Positions 51,111-61,157 are shown, counted from the stretch's first letter. The stretch: 64,000 nucleotides of DNA from Aquilonibacter sp963820185 (GCA_963820185.1 CAWFYV010000007.1:434001-498000); one strand, 5' to 3'. Notes: generated by a model from the letters alone, not told the origin. Numbers and translations are program-made.

Positions 51111-54100
51111 TGTGGCTCACGCGGCTTTGCGTAGAGCGGCCGACCGTCGTCTTCGTGCTCCTCGCGCTGATCGCTGTGGTCGGCACGCTCGGTGTGCTTA
51201 CGATCACGCAGCAGCAATTCCCGAACGTCGATTTTCCCACGATCGGCGTCCGCGCGAGCTATCCGGGCGGTTCCACGACCGAGATTCGTGACGCAATCGT
51301 ACGCCCGCTCGAAGACGCAATTGCGGGTGCGCCGAACTTGCAGTACATTCAGACGTCGGTGCAGCAAGGCCAGGCCTCGATTACTGCAACGTTTGACCTC
51401 TCGTCGAACAAGACGACCGATCTCGTGCAGGTGCAGCGGCGCGTCATGATCGCGCAATCGCAACTGCCGAGCGACATGCCTGCGCCGACGGTCGGGACGT
51501 TCGATCCCGCACAGGCAACGGTATTGCAGATCGGGCTCGATTCGAGCGCGTATAGTCCCGGCGCGCTTTCCGCAATCGTCACAAACAACATCGTGCCGGC
51601 GATCGAACAGGTTGACGGCGTCTCGAACGTCAATGCGGGCGGCGCAGTCACCCCCGCCTACGAAGTCGCCGTCAATCCGAATCTCCTTACCGCAGCGGGC
51701 TACACGCTCAACGATGTCGTCAGTTCGATCCAAAGCAACAACAATCGCGAACCAGGCGGCATTGCGTACTCGCCCAACCGCGAGACAACGATCGACGTGC
51801 GCGGAGATCTCACGACCGAGCAATCGGTGGCGAACCTGTTGATCTCGGCCTCGTCGTCGTACAAGACGTCGTTCGGCAACGCGAGTTACAGCATTCCGGT
51901 CGGGGCCGGCGTACCTGGTGCGCCGCCAGTTGCGTCCAGCGAAACGGGATCGGTAGCCGCGAGCCAAGCGTCGAGCGCGCTCGCGCTCAGTGCGCCGGCG
52001 ACGGCGCCGCCGTCCTCTTCCAGCAGCACGCAATCTTCGAGCAGTTCGAGCAGCAGTGGTGGTGTAGCGACGCAGCCACCGCCGACAACGCCGGGGCCGG
52101 CGTCGTCACCGCCGCCTGCGCCGACGCAGGCGCCGATTCCGCAACTCAACCTCGTAACGCAGTATCCGGTGGCGAGCGGGTCAAGCTCGAGCGCATCGTC
52201 GGCGAATTCCGGTGGCGGCGGCGGATATTCGGGACCATCGCTCTCCAACGTGAATGCGTGGCTCTATGCCCCGCGGCAGATGCGCATCTCGGACGTCGCA
52301 TCGGTCAGCGACTCGTTTGAACCGCAGCGCCAGTACAGCTACGTCGGCACGATCCCAACGATTTCGCTAGGCGTACAGAAGGCGACCGGCGCAAGCGAAG
52401 TCGTTTCTGCAAGCAACGTGCTCAAAGCACTGCCGGGCATCGAGCGGCAATATCCGCAGATTCACTTCCAAATCCTCAACAACCAGGCCGCATATACCGA
52501 AGACCAGATCTTTGGTGTGGTTCGCACGCTCAGTGAGGCGATCTTAATAACCGCGATCGTGATGCTGTTCTTCCTGCGCTCGTGGCGCAACGCTATCGTG
52601 GTGTTGATCGCGATTCCGTCCTCGCTTGGTGTGACGCTCGCCTTGATGAAGCTGTTCAACTTCTCGATTGACACGGTCTCGCTGTTGGCGATGACGTTGA
52701 TCATCGGTATTCTCGTCGACGACTCGATCGTCGTGCTCGAGAACACCGAGCGCCATCATGCGAATGGTGAGCCGCCGAAGGAAGCGGCAATCAAAGGCCG
52801 CTCGCAGATCGGTCCTGCCGCGATCGTGATCACACTTGTCGACGTCGTCGTCTTCCTACCTATCGCATTCTTACCGGGCATCGTCGGGCGTTTTCTCTCG
52901 GAGTTTGCGCTTGTCGTTGTGACCGCGACCTTGACCTCACTCTTCATCTCGTTTACGGTGACGCCGGCCTTGGCCGGCAATTGGTCGTTGCTCTCGAAGT
53001 GGAAGCCGCCGAAACTGATCGACCGTTTCACCGAGTTGTTCGAAAGGACGCGTTTGTGGTATGCGCAGACGGCGTTGCCGTGGGCGCTCAAACGTCCGCG
53101 GCTGGTCGTCATCGTTTCGGCTTGCGTGGTGCTCGCCGCGTTCCTGTTGATTCCGATCGGGCTGATCGGCTTCGAGTTCATGCCGGCGGTCGACCGCGGC
53201 GAGGTCTTCGTGCAGCTAGCGTATCCGACCGGCACGCCGCTCGCGTTGGTCAACCAGAAGATTGCCGCATTGACCAAGGCGATTGCGAAGATTTCGGACG
53301 TGCAATCACAGACGGCCTTGGCCGGCGCAACGCAAGCCGGCTTCGGCGGCGGCGGCACGATCAACCAAGGCAGCGTCGGACAAGTGCACGTGTTTCTGCA
53401 AGACAATCACTCACTTACAACCGGAGCGTGGGCGCAACGCTTGGGCGCAATCGCGCAAAAGATCGCGCCCGGAGCTAAGATCGTTTCCGTGGCAGCCACC
53501 GGCCAGGGCGGTGGTAGCGGGCAGCAGATCGACTACACGGTCACGTCATCCGACGACAACCCGGAAAAGTACGCGGCGCAAGTGCTCTCAGCGCTGGAGC
53601 AGACGCCGGGTGCGATCAACGTGAACAGTTCGCAGCTCAACCTGGCGCCGCAGATCGATATCGACTTCGATCGCGACCGCGCGCGAGCGCTCGACATGAA
53701 CATCGGTCAGGCGGCGAGTGCCATTCGCGCGGCCTTCGGCGGCACGCTTGCGGCCCAGATTCAGACCTCGCATGGTATCAAGTACGTGCAGGTACTTTAT
53801 CCGCGCAGCTTCCAAACCTCGATCGCGCTGCTGCTCGGGCTGCCGATGCGTGCCAACAACGGCAATATCATTCACTTGGCCGACGTGGCAAAACTCGTCG
53901 AGGATCCGTCGCAGGTGCTGATGACGCGCCAGAACCGGCAGACCACCGTACACGTCCAGGCCAATCTCGCACCGGGGCTCGCGCTTTCGACGGTCGAGAA
54001 GCGCTTCCAGGCGAACCTGAAGGCCTTGAATCTTCCATCGACCGTCAACGTCGCGCCGAGTGCAGGCGGCAATCAGGCAAACGCGCTCCAGTTGGGCGTA

Positions 54101-54610
54101 AGCATGCTGGCCGGGCTCGCGCTCTCCCTCGTCCTTGTCTACCTCTTGATGGTTGCGTTGTACAATAGCTATCGCTTGCCGTTTATTATCATGTTTGCCG
54201 TTCCGGTAGCGACGGTCGGTGCGTTCACCGCCCTCGCGATTACGCGCCAGGCGCTCAACCTCTACTCGCTGATCGGCACGGTGCTGCTGGTCGGCCTAGC
54301 ATCAAAGAACGGGATTCTCTTGGTTGACTTTGCGGATCGTATGGTGCAGCAGGGCATGGACCGCGTGAGCGCGTTGATCGAAGCAGCGCGCGAACGTTTC
54401 CGTCCGATCGTCATGACCACATGTGCAATGATCGCCGGCATGACGCCGATTGCACTTGCGCTCGATCCGGGCGGTGCGCAGCGACAAGCGCTCGGCATCG
54501 TCGTGATCGGCGGATTGATTAGCTCGCTCGTACTAACGCTCGTGTTAGTGCCGGTCATGTTTATGTGGCTCGGACCGACGAAGCCCAACGCGGAGGGCGG
54601 GCCGCTATGA
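51110..54610 (+). CDS. RND efflux permease, first of two (AcrB/MdtB-like)
   Basis: A 1166-residue permease with the N-terminal helix MWLTRLCVERPTVVFVLLALIAVVGTLG and two sets of six helices, including TLIIGILVDDSIVVLENTERH with the proton-relay Asp pair and SKNGILLVDFADRM. A Ser/Pro/Gly-rich insert of about 110 residues (near residues 265-385, SSSSSTQSSSSSSSSGG and PPPTTPGPASSPPPAP) interrupts a porter subdomain and enlarges the protein beyond the usual ~1040. Pumps hydrophobic compounds with its adaptor. Overlaps the second permease by 4 bp. Confidence 0.92.
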   Translation: MWLTRLCVERPTVVFVLLALIAVVGTLGVLTITQQQFPNVDFPTIGVRASYPGGSTTEIRDAIVRPLEDAIAGAPNLQYIQTSVQQGQASITATFDLSSNKTTDLVQVQRRVMIAQSQLPSDMPAPTVGTFDPAQATVLQIGLDSSAYSPGALSAIVTNNIVPAIEQVDGVSNVNAGGAVTPAYEVAVNPNLLTAAGYTLNDVVSSIQSNNNREPGGIAYSPNRETTIDVRGDLTTEQSVANLLISASSSYKTSFGNASYSIPVGAGVPGAPPVASSETGSVAASQASSALALSAPATAPPSSSSSTQSSSSSSSSGGVATQPPPTTPGPASSPPPAPTQAPIPQLNLVTQYPVASGSSSSASSANSGGGGGYSGPSLSNVNAWLYAPRQMRISDVASVSDSFEPQRQYSYVGTIPTISLGVQKATGASEVVSASNVLKALPGIERQYPQIHFQILNNQAAYTEDQIFGVVRTLSEAILITAIVMLFFLRSWRNAIVVLIAIPSSLGVTLALMKLFNFSIDTVSLLAMTLIIGILVDDSIVVLENTERHHANGEPPKEAAIKGRSQIGPAAIVITLVDVVVFLPIAFLPGIVGRFLSEFALVVVTATLTSLFISFTVTPALAGNWSLLSKWKPPKLIDRFTELFERTRLWYAQTALPWALKRPRLVVIVSACVVLAAFLLIPIGLIGFEFMPAVDRGEVFVQLAYPTGTPLALVNQKIAALTKAIAKISDVQSQTALAGATQAGFGGGGTINQGSVGQVHVFLQDNHSLTTGAWAQRLGAIAQKIAPGAKIVSVAATGQGGGSGQQIDYTVTSSDDNPEKYAAQVLSALEQTPGAINVNSSQLNLAPQIDIDFDRDRARALDMNIGQAASAIRAAFGGTLAAQIQTSHGIKYVQVLYPRSFQTSIALLLGLPMRANNGNIIHLADVAKLVEDPSQVLMTRQNRQTTVHVQANLAPGLALSTVEKRFQANLKALNLPSTVNVAPSAGGNQANALQLGVSMLAGLALSLVLVYLLMVALYNSYRLPFIIMFAVPVATVGAFTALAITRQALNLYSLIGTVLLVGLASKNGILLVDFADRMVQQGMDRVSALIEAARERFRPIVMTTCAMIAGMTPIALALDPGGAQRQALGIVVIGGLISSLVLTLVLVPVMFMWLGPTKPNAEGGPL

Positions 54611-57600
54611 GATTTACCCGGCTCTTCGTCGAGCGGCCGACGCTCGTCACCGTCTTTCTCTGTCTGGTTTTGATTGCGGGAACGATCTCGGGCTTCAACT
54701 TGGTCAAGCAGCAACTGCCGAACTACGACGTCCCCTCGATTCAAGTGCTTCTTACGTATTCGGGCGCGTCGACCACCGAGATGCGCGACGCGATCGTGCG
54801 TCCGCTCGAAGACCAAATCGCGGGCGCGCCCGATCTAGCCTACGTCGAAACCAACATCGAACCGGGTCAGGCGTCGATCGTGGCCGTCTTTGCATTGACC
54901 TCCGACGTGAACACCGATCTCGTGCAGGTGCAAGGCCGCGTGCAAAACTCGCTGCACCAGCTACCCAACGATTTGCCGACGCCACAGATTTCGATCTACA
55001 ATCCGTCCGAAGCGGTGGTCGTCTCGTTGGCTGCGTCGTCGTCGACGCTTTCGCTCGGTGCGCTTTCAGCGATTGTGACGAACGACGTCGTGCCTGCGCT
55101 CGAACAGGTTCAGGGCATTTCGTACGTGCAGGAGAACGGCAACGTCACGGCTTCGATTCAAGTCAACGTCAACCCGAACAAACTCCAGTCCTCGGGCTTC
55201 ACGCTGACCGATATCATCAATGCGATCTCGAATAACAACGTGCGCGCACCGGGTGGTATCGTCTACGAACCAAACCGCGAGACGAACCTCGACATCCGCG
55301 GCGACGTGCAGGACGTGCCGACCGTTGCCAACTTACTGGTGGGTAATACCACGACAGCTGCGAGCGGCAGTAGCACCTCGAGCCTGTACCCGTGGACGAC
55401 GACGTCGCGACTCTACCGTATCTCCGACGTCGCCAACGTGCAGGATGCATATGAGACGCAGCGCGTCTTCGCCTATACGAACGGCACGCCCGCGATCGAA
55501 CTCGACATACAGAAGGCCGCAGGATCGAGTGAGGTTACGGCCTCCAACGCGGTGCTCGCGCAGATTCCCCGCCTCGAGCAGCAATATCCCAATATCAAGT
55601 TCTCGGTCCTCAACGTGCAGTCGACCTATACCCAAGATCTGCTCTCGGGTGTGACGCGTACGCTGATCGAAGGCATCATCATCACCGCGCTCGTGATGCT
55701 GTTCTTCCTGCGTTCGTGGCGCAAAGCGGTGGTCGTGATGATCGCGGTACCGGCCTCGTTCCTTGTCACGCTGGCGGCGATGCGAGTGCTGGGCTTTACG
55801 CTCGATACCGTCTCGCTGCTCGGCATGACGCTGATGATCGGCATTTTGGTTGACGACTCGATCGTCGTGCTCGAGAACATTTCGCGGCACCAAGAAGAAG
55901 GCGAAGCACCGAAGCAAGCTGCGATCAATGGTATCTCGGAGATCGGCATCGCGACAATCGTGATCACGCTCGTCATCGTCGTCGTGTTCTTGCCGCTTTC
56001 GTTCTTGCCGGGATCGGTGGGACTGTTCTTACGCGAATTCGGCTTGGTGGTGACGGTGGCGACGCTGACGTCGCTCTTCGTCTCGTTTGCCGTCACGCCC
56101 GCACTCGCGGGACGGTGGGCGCTCTTTTCGAAGTGGAAGCCGTGGGGCATCGTCGATCGCTTCACCGAATGGTTCGACGGCGTGCGCACGTGGTACGCGC
56201 AGCGCGCACTCACGTGGGGCTTGGAGAATCGCCGGCTGGTCGTGTGGGTCTCGTTCGGAAGCCTCGTCGCCGCGCTGTTACTTATCCCGCTTGGGATTGT
56301 GGGCTTCGAGTACATGCCACCGGTCGATCGCGGCGAGCTCTTCGTCACGATCAACTATCCGACCGGCACACCGCTCGCGACCACGACCGACGCTGTGCGC
56401 AAGGCCGAACAAATTGTAATGCGCAATCCTGACCTGGAATCCGAGACCTCGATCTCAGGCGCGTATGAAGGCGCGCTGACCGGCTACATCGGCAACGGTG
56501 CCGTGGCGCAGATCCATGTCTTCTTGAAAAGTGGACACCACCAATCGACGCAGTACTGGTCGCAGCAGCTCGCGAGTCAGATTCAGAACGCGCTCCCGGG
56601 CGCGCAAGTAATCGGCGTTCCTTCGACCGATCCCTCGGGCGGCATCTCGCAGCCCATTGGGTACGTGGTCGAGAGTGCAACGAGCGACCCGAGCGCGTCT
56701 GCGATAAAAGCCTTCACCGCGCTTCAGCAGACGCCGGGTGTGATCGATGCGACCACGTCGAACGCGCTCGAGTCCCCACAGATCGAAGTGAATTTCAATC
56801 GCAACGCCGCGCGTGCGCTCGACGCGAGCATTGGGACCGCGTCGACGGCGGTACGTGCGGCCTTCGGCGGCTACACCGCAACACAGTTCACCGGCGCGAA
56901 CGGCCTCAAAGACGTGCAGGTAATTTACCAACAGCAGGATCTGACGAACCTCGCCGGCATCTCGGCGATTCCGATCCGCGCCAATAACGGTTCGATCATC
57001 CGTGTGGGCGATATCGTGGATCTGCAGAACGTGCCGGCGCCGCCGCTGATCATTCGCCTGGAGCGGCGTAACGTCGTGCTGATCGGCGCAAACGTCGCGC
57101 CGGGCGCAACGCTCTCGAACGTTATCCGCGACTACGAACGGCGGTTGCGTGCGCTGAAGCTTCCCTCCGATATCACCGTCGTTCCGGTCGCCGGCGGCAA
57201 CCAAGAGCAGGTTGCGGATACGACCTATGAGATGACGATCTCGCTCCTGCTCTCGATCCTACTGGTCTACCTGTTGATGGTGGCGCTCTACAACGGCTAC
57301 GTCACACCCTTTATCGTGATGTTCACCGTGCCGGTCGCGGTGGTCGGCGCGCTCGGCGCGCTCGCCATCACGCATCAGACGTTGAACCTCTTCTCGCTGA
57401 TCGGCTCGATCATGCTGGTCGGATTGGTCGCAAAGAACGGCATCTTGCTCGTCGACTTCGCAAACCAATTGCGCGACCGCGGGCTGAGCAAGCTCGACGC
57501 GATCGTGGAGAGCGCGCACCACCGGTTCCGGCCGATCGTGATGACGACGTTCGCAATGATCGCGGGTATGTTGCCGCTCGCGCTCGCGCTCGATCCAGGC

Positions 57601-57765
57601 TCGCAGGCGGAACGTCCGCTCGGCATCGTGGTCATCGGCGGTCTCTCGAGTTCACTCGTGCTTACGCTGTTGCTGATTCCGATCATGTACTTGCGCTTCG
57701 CACCGGACGATCGGAAAGATGAAAAGCTCGTCAAAACGCCGGCACGCGAACCCGTCGGGGTCTAG
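54607..57765 (+). CDS. RND efflux permease, second of two (AcrB/MdtC-like)
   Basis: From ATG 54607, in ATGA with the stop of the first permease, a 1052-residue RND protein: LVKQQLPNYDVPSIQVLLTYSGAST in the porter domain, TLMIGILVDDSIVVLENISRH with the Asp pair, and VAKNGILLVDFANQLRDRGLS near the C-terminus. It lacks the Ser/Pro insert of its neighbour. Two different permeases in one operon suggest an MdtBC-like heteromeric pump. No TolC-type channel gene is beside them. Confidence 0.92.
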   Translation: MRFTRLFVERPTLVTVFLCLVLIAGTISGFNLVKQQLPNYDVPSIQVLLTYSGASTTEMRDAIVRPLEDQIAGAPDLAYVETNIEPGQASIVAVFALTSDVNTDLVQVQGRVQNSLHQLPNDLPTPQISIYNPSEAVVVSLAASSSTLSLGALSAIVTNDVVPALEQVQGISYVQENGNVTASIQVNVNPNKLQSSGFTLTDIINAISNNNVRAPGGIVYEPNRETNLDIRGDVQDVPTVANLLVGNTTTAASGSSTSSLYPWTTTSRLYRISDVANVQDAYETQRVFAYTNGTPAIELDIQKAAGSSEVTASNAVLAQIPRLEQQYPNIKFSVLNVQSTYTQDLLSGVTRTLIEGIIITALVMLFFLRSWRKAVVVMIAVPASFLVTLAAMRVLGFTLDTVSLLGMTLMIGILVDDSIVVLENISRHQEEGEAPKQAAINGISEIGIATIVITLVIVVVFLPLSFLPGSVGLFLREFGLVVTVATLTSLFVSFAVTPALAGRWALFSKWKPWGIVDRFTEWFDGVRTWYAQRALTWGLENRRLVVWVSFGSLVAALLLIPLGIVGFEYMPPVDRGELFVTINYPTGTPLATTTDAVRKAEQIVMRNPDLESETSISGAYEGALTGYIGNGAVAQIHVFLKSGHHQSTQYWSQQLASQIQNALPGAQVIGVPSTDPSGGISQPIGYVVESATSDPSASAIKAFTALQQTPGVIDATTSNALESPQIEVNFNRNAARALDASIGTASTAVRAAFGGYTATQFTGANGLKDVQVIYQQQDLTNLAGISAIPIRANNGSIIRVGDIVDLQNVPAPPLIIRLERRNVVLIGANVAPGATLSNVIRDYERRLRALKLPSDITVVPVAGGNQEQVADTTYEMTISLLLSILLVYLLMVALYNGYVTPFIVMFTVPVAVVGALGALAITHQTLNLFSLIGSIMLVGLVAKNGILLVDFANQLRDRGLSKLDAIVESAHHRFRPIVMTTFAMIAGMLPLALALDPGSQAERPLGIVVIGGLSSSLVLTLLLIPIMYLRFAPDDRKDEKLVKTPAREPVGV

Positions 57766-57770
57766 CCTTG

Positions 57771-58029
57771 TCATCCCGAGCGTAGCGAAGCGTAGTCGAG
57801 GGACCGACGCGACGCCGTGCATCGCTTCACCGTTGCCGCCCGCGAAAACGCTCCTCGCGACACATCCTGTGCCGCTCCTGCTGCGCGAGTTTTGCGCCAC
57901 ATCCAAGGGAAGTTCACATCCTGCGAATGGCGCAAAACTTCGAGCCTTCGCTTAGCGGCAACGGTAAAGCGCTGCAAACAACTACGGCGGTCCCTCGACT
58001 TCGCCGCTTCGCAGCTACGCTCGGGATGA
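57771..58029 (+). repeat. Nested long palindrome (REP/MITE-like element), 259 bp
   Basis: The ends TCATCCCGAGCGTAGC (57771) and GCTACGCTCGGGATGA (58014-58029) are inverted, with GGACC/GGTCC and AAGCG/CGCTT parts matching inside. A second nested inverted pair follows (GCATCGCTTCACCGTTGCCGC near 57819 against its complement near 57955-57975), then a third (AGTTTTGCGCCA near 57888 against TGGCGCAAAACT near 57928). It fills the gap between the pump and SRAP genes. The left arm also occurs inside the BNR gene (36152-36185). Confidence 0.85.
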
Positions 58030-58033
58030 CACG

Positions 58034-58651
58034 TTAGAACAGCGTGTCTTGCACCGGATCGTTGTCGACTAAGACATCCGGCGCATCATAGCGTGCGTTG
58101 TTGAGGCGCATCGATACGTCACGTGCTTGCATAGCTGAGGAATCATAAGATTGCATTAATGCGCGCGCCTGCTCGGCAGGAAGATCTCCAGGAGTGAGCC
58201 AGGTTGCAATTTCATCATCCTTGAGAATTGCGGGCATGCGATCGTGCACGCGTGCGACGAGTTCATTTGGCGGTACGGTAACGATCGCACACGGCGGCGG
58301 TCCCGTCGTGACCGGTTCGAAGATGCCGGCAAACGCGAAGACGCGATCGTCTTTCATCGTATAGTAGACCGGCTTTTTGCCGCGCCACTCGTAGAAGCCG
58401 TCGGCAAAGATGATGCAGCGGAACGGAAGCGCGCGCTGCGTGACCGTTTCCGCGCGCGCATTGATGCGTCCGTCGATGCCCCAGTGCAGCGGCGCCACGC
58501 GGTCGCTTCCGTCGTCAAGTACGCCGAGTACACCTTGCGTCGGTGCGATGTTGAAGCGAGGCAGGCGATACTCGCTAAACTCCTCGAACCGGTAGCGCGG
58601 ATACGCGGCGCGGATACGCAGCGGGTTGGTTAGGGTAAAACGTCCGCACAT
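58034..58651 (-). CDS. SRAP-domain protein (HMCES/YedK, abasic-site DNA-protein crosslink)
   Basis: From ATG 58651, MCGRFTLT exposes the catalytic Cys2 after Met removal; NIAPTQGVLGV, RCIIFADGFYEWRGKKP and ARVHDRMPAIL carry the other conserved Asn, Glu and His. SRAP proteins shield single-stranded-DNA abasic sites by forming a thiazolidine crosslink. GGAAGGCAG precedes the start. Upstream frame extension to 58774 is Arg-rich and rejected. Divergent to the VOC gene. Confidence 0.92.
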   Translation of the reverse strand: MCGRFTLTNPLRIRAAYPRYRFEEFSEYRLPRFNIAPTQGVLGVLDDGSDRVAPLHWGIDGRINARAETVTQRALPFRCIIFADGFYEWRGKKPVYYTMKDDRVFAFAGIFEPVTTGPPPCAIVTVPPNELVARVHDRMPAILKDDEIATWLTPGDLPAEQARALMQSYDSSAMQARDVSMRLNNARYDAPDVLVDNDPVQDTLF

Positions 58652-58674
58652 TCTGCCTTCCGATTGGAGCGTGC

Positions 58675-59061
58675 ATGAAGATTCACCTGGGAACCGTGGG
58701 GCACTTCGGGCTCGCCGTGCGCGACGTCCACGCGAGCGCGAAGTGGTGGCAGCGGCTCTTTGCGCTCGAGACAATGTTCGAAGGCAGCGACTATGTGGGG
58801 CTCACGAACGACAACATCACGATCGTCCTCTTTATCGGCGAGCCGCACCCGCAGACGATCGAACACATCTCGTTTCATCTCCCCACTATGGCGGCCCTCG
58901 AAGATGCGCTCGCGTGGCTCAAACAACACGGTGTCGAGGTGGAGGATCCGGGGAACGAGATCGGTCCCGAGGCTCCCGGCTCGAAGAACATGGGCATTTG
59001 GTTCCGCGATCGCGACGGCTACAGGTGGGAGCTCTCGGTGCTCGCGAAGCGTCGTGTATGA
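58675..59061 (+). CDS. VOC-family protein
   Basis: A 128-residue vicinal oxygen chelate fold: HLGTVGHFGLAVRDVHASAKWWQRLFAL gives the first metal His, PQTIEHISFHLPTMAALEDALAWL the middle, and GIWFRDRDGYRWELSVL a C-terminal Glu. Reaction unknown. Its TGA overlaps the ATG of the FecR-like gene. Confidence 0.85.
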   Translation: MKIHLGTVGHFGLAVRDVHASAKWWQRLFALETMFEGSDYVGLTNDNITIVLFIGEPHPQTIEHISFHLPTMAALEDALAWLKQHGVEVEDPGNEIGPEAPGSKNMGIWFRDRDGYRWELSVLAKRRV

Positions 59062-59702
59062 ACGCATGGCGCAGCCTCTGGGCTGTCCCGGCGGCGGTTA
59101 TCGTCGCCGGCACGTTGGCGCACGCATCCTCGTCCGACAGTGTGTTCCAAAACGTTCGCGGCGATGTGCACTACTTGACGGCTGACGGTGCCCCGGCACA
59201 CGCGCTTGCACCAAAGGCGATGGTCGTACTCGGCGACGACGACGTCGCACAAACGGGAACCGCGTCGATGGCGACCATTCTCTTAGTGGACTCATCGCGC
59301 ATCCTCATGGGAAGCAACAGCACCTTGAAGCTCGATACGTTCTCGATCGCGCAGATCGCGCACGCACACTTCGTTCTCTTCAACGGCAAGATGCGCTTTG
59401 TAGTCCAGCATCCGGCCGGTGCGCGGGCTGACTACACGTTCACGACACCGACCGGTGAAATTGGGGTGCGCGGTACGGTCGGCGATATCGCCGCCGATCC
59501 CGTCGACGGCGTTCGGATGAATGTGTACAGCACGTCGGATCCCGCGCTTCCCGTGCACGTCACCATGCTCGACGGTTCGCAGTACGATATCGGCGCCGGC
59601 CAGAAAATCTGGATGCGCTGGACGTCAGGGAAGCTAATCGCCAAGGTCACGCCGATTACGTCCGACGAGATCAAACGATTCGAGGAACTCGGGCCGCCGT
59701 AG
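59058..59702 (+). CDS. Exported FecR-domain protein
   Basis: A signal peptide (LWAVPAAVIVAGTLAHA) precedes a beta-rich domain: VFQNVRGDVHYLTADGAPAHAL, GDDDVAQTGTASMATILLVDSSRILMGSNSTL and NGKMRFVVQHPAGARADYTFTTPTGEIGVRGT. The last is the FecR signature (VxTPxGxIGVRGT). Stand-alone FecR-like proteins outside siderophore systems probably bind cell-surface polymers. It shares ATGA with the VOC gene. Confidence 0.82.
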   Translation: MNAWRSLWAVPAAVIVAGTLAHASSSDSVFQNVRGDVHYLTADGAPAHALAPKAMVVLGDDDVAQTGTASMATILLVDSSRILMGSNSTLKLDTFSIAQIAHAHFVLFNGKMRFVVQHPAGARADYTFTTPTGEIGVRGTVGDIAADPVDGVRMNVYSTSDPALPVHVTMLDGSQYDIGAGQKIWMRWTSGKLIAKVTPITSDEIKRFEELGPP

Positions 59703-59704
59703 AC

Positions 59705-60703
59705 GTGCGCGCCATGGTGCTACGGCGACCGGATGCCATCGAGACAAGTCCGCTCGCGCTCGAAGAGCGCGAGCCACCAGTGCCCGCCGATGACGAGTTG
59801 CTCGTACGCGTTCGGACCTGCGGTGTCTGCCGCACGGATCTGCACGTGTGCGAGGGCGATTTGCCGCCGAAACAGCCCGCGATCGTTCCGGGCCACGAGA
59901 TCGTCGGCGTCGTCGAGCGCGCTGGAGCATCGTGTGCGCGGTTTATGTCCGGCGATCGCGTCGGGATTGCGTGGTTGCGCGAGACCGATCAGACCTGCAA
60001 ATTCTGCCGCCGCGAACGCGAGAATCTGTGCCCCAATGCGCGGTTCACGGGTTGGGATCACGACGGCGGCTACGCGGAGTTCGCGACGATTCGCGAAGCA
60101 TATGCCTATGCGATTCCCGATGCGATCAACGACGAGCATGCTGCACCGCTGTTGTGCGCAGGAATCATCGGTTTTCGCGCGATCAAGCGCGCGCAAATCG
60201 AAGCGGGCATGACGGTGGGGCTGTACGGATTCGGTGGCTCCGCGCACCTCGCGATCCAGGTGCTCAAACACTGGCGGTGTACAGTATTTGTGATGAGTCG
60301 CGGCGGCGTGCACCGCGAGCTCGCTGAGGAACTCGGCGCCGATTGGATCGGCGACGCCGAGCAGCAACCACCGCAGACGCTCGATGCAGCAATTATGTTT
60401 GCTCCAGCGGGAGAATTGGTCCCACCGGCGATGCGTGCGCTCGATCGTGGCGGCGTGCTCGCCATCGCGGGGATCTATCTCAGTGAGATCCCGCCTCTCG
60501 ACTACGAGCGGGACCTGTTCTACGAGCGCGAACTTCGCAGCGTCACGGCGAACACGCGGGCCGACGGCGAGGAGTTCTTACGTATCGCCGGCGAGATCCC
60601 AATCAAGAGCTATACCGTACCAATGAAGTTGGAAGAGGCAAACCGCGCGCTCTCGATGCTCAAGCACGACGAACTGCGCGGCGCCGCCGTCTTGCATGTA
60701 TAG
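59705..60703 (+). CDS. Zinc-dependent alcohol dehydrogenase (MDR family, AdhA-like)
   Basis: Medium-chain dehydrogenase of 332 residues starting GTG. Catalytic zinc motif TCGVCRTDLHVCEGD and PGHEIVG; the structural zinc loop reads TDQTCKFCRRERENLC, with Asp in place of the usual first Cys, so three of four Cys remain. The Rossmann part starts GLYGFGGSAHLAIQVLKHW. AdhA-like MDR proteins of this layout oxidise short alcohols. It follows the FecR gene with a 2-base gap. Confidence 0.88.
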   Translation: MRAMVLRRPDAIETSPLALEEREPPVPADDELLVRVRTCGVCRTDLHVCEGDLPPKQPAIVPGHEIVGVVERAGASCARFMSGDRVGIAWLRETDQTCKFCRRERENLCPNARFTGWDHDGGYAEFATIREAYAYAIPDAINDEHAAPLLCAGIIGFRAIKRAQIEAGMTVGLYGFGGSAHLAIQVLKHWRCTVFVMSRGGVHRELAEELGADWIGDAEQQPPQTLDAAIMFAPAGELVPPAMRALDRGGVLAIAGIYLSEIPPLDYERDLFYERELRSVTANTRADGEEFLRIAGEIPIKSYTVPMKLEEANRALSMLKHDELRGAAVLHV

Positions 60704-60709
60704 CGAGGG

Positions 60710-61141
60710 CTACTTCGTGACCAGTACCGGGACGGCCGATCGCTGCACGACCCCTTCGGCGACGCTGCCGACGAAGAGATGCGCGAGGCCTTTGCGCCCG
60801 TGCGTACCCATGCAAATCAGTCCGACGTTGTTTTCTTGGGCGATGCGCAAGATCTGGTCGCAGGCATCGCCTTCACACGCGACCGTTGCAACGGAGAGAC
60901 CCTCGGCCTGGCACGAGGCTTGGACCGTATCGAGTAGCTCTCGCCCCGAGTCGCGCAGCACTTGAATCGCGTCGACCGGGTACGGTGTTTCATAACCGGC
61001 GACGATCACGATTTTTGATGCATCGACCGAATTGACGAGAAGCAGTTTCGCGCCGTCGAGTTTTGCCAGGCGGCACGCAAGTTCGGTTGCGGATTTAGCC
61101 TGATCGGACTCATCGAGCGCGACGAGAATCGTATTGAACAT
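60710..61141 (-). CDS. Universal stress protein (UspA family)
   Basis: From ATG 61141, FNTILVALDESDQAKSATELACRLA opens a 143-residue UspA fold; GLICMGTHGRKGLAHLFVGSVAEGVVQRSAVPVLVTK holds the ATP-binding G-x2-G-x9-G(S/T) motif. ATP-binding stress protein, cytoplasmic. Located 16 bases downstream of the ba3 oxidase gene in the same direction, so probably co-transcribed. Confidence 0.9.
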   Translation of the reverse strand: MFNTILVALDESDQAKSATELACRLAKLDGAKLLLVNSVDASKIVIVAGYETPYPVDAIQVLRDSGRELLDTVQASCQAEGLSVATVACEGDACDQILRIAQENNVGLICMGTHGRKGLAHLFVGSVAEGVVQRSAVPVLVTK

Positions 61142-61157
61142 CTTGGGGTCCTTTGTG

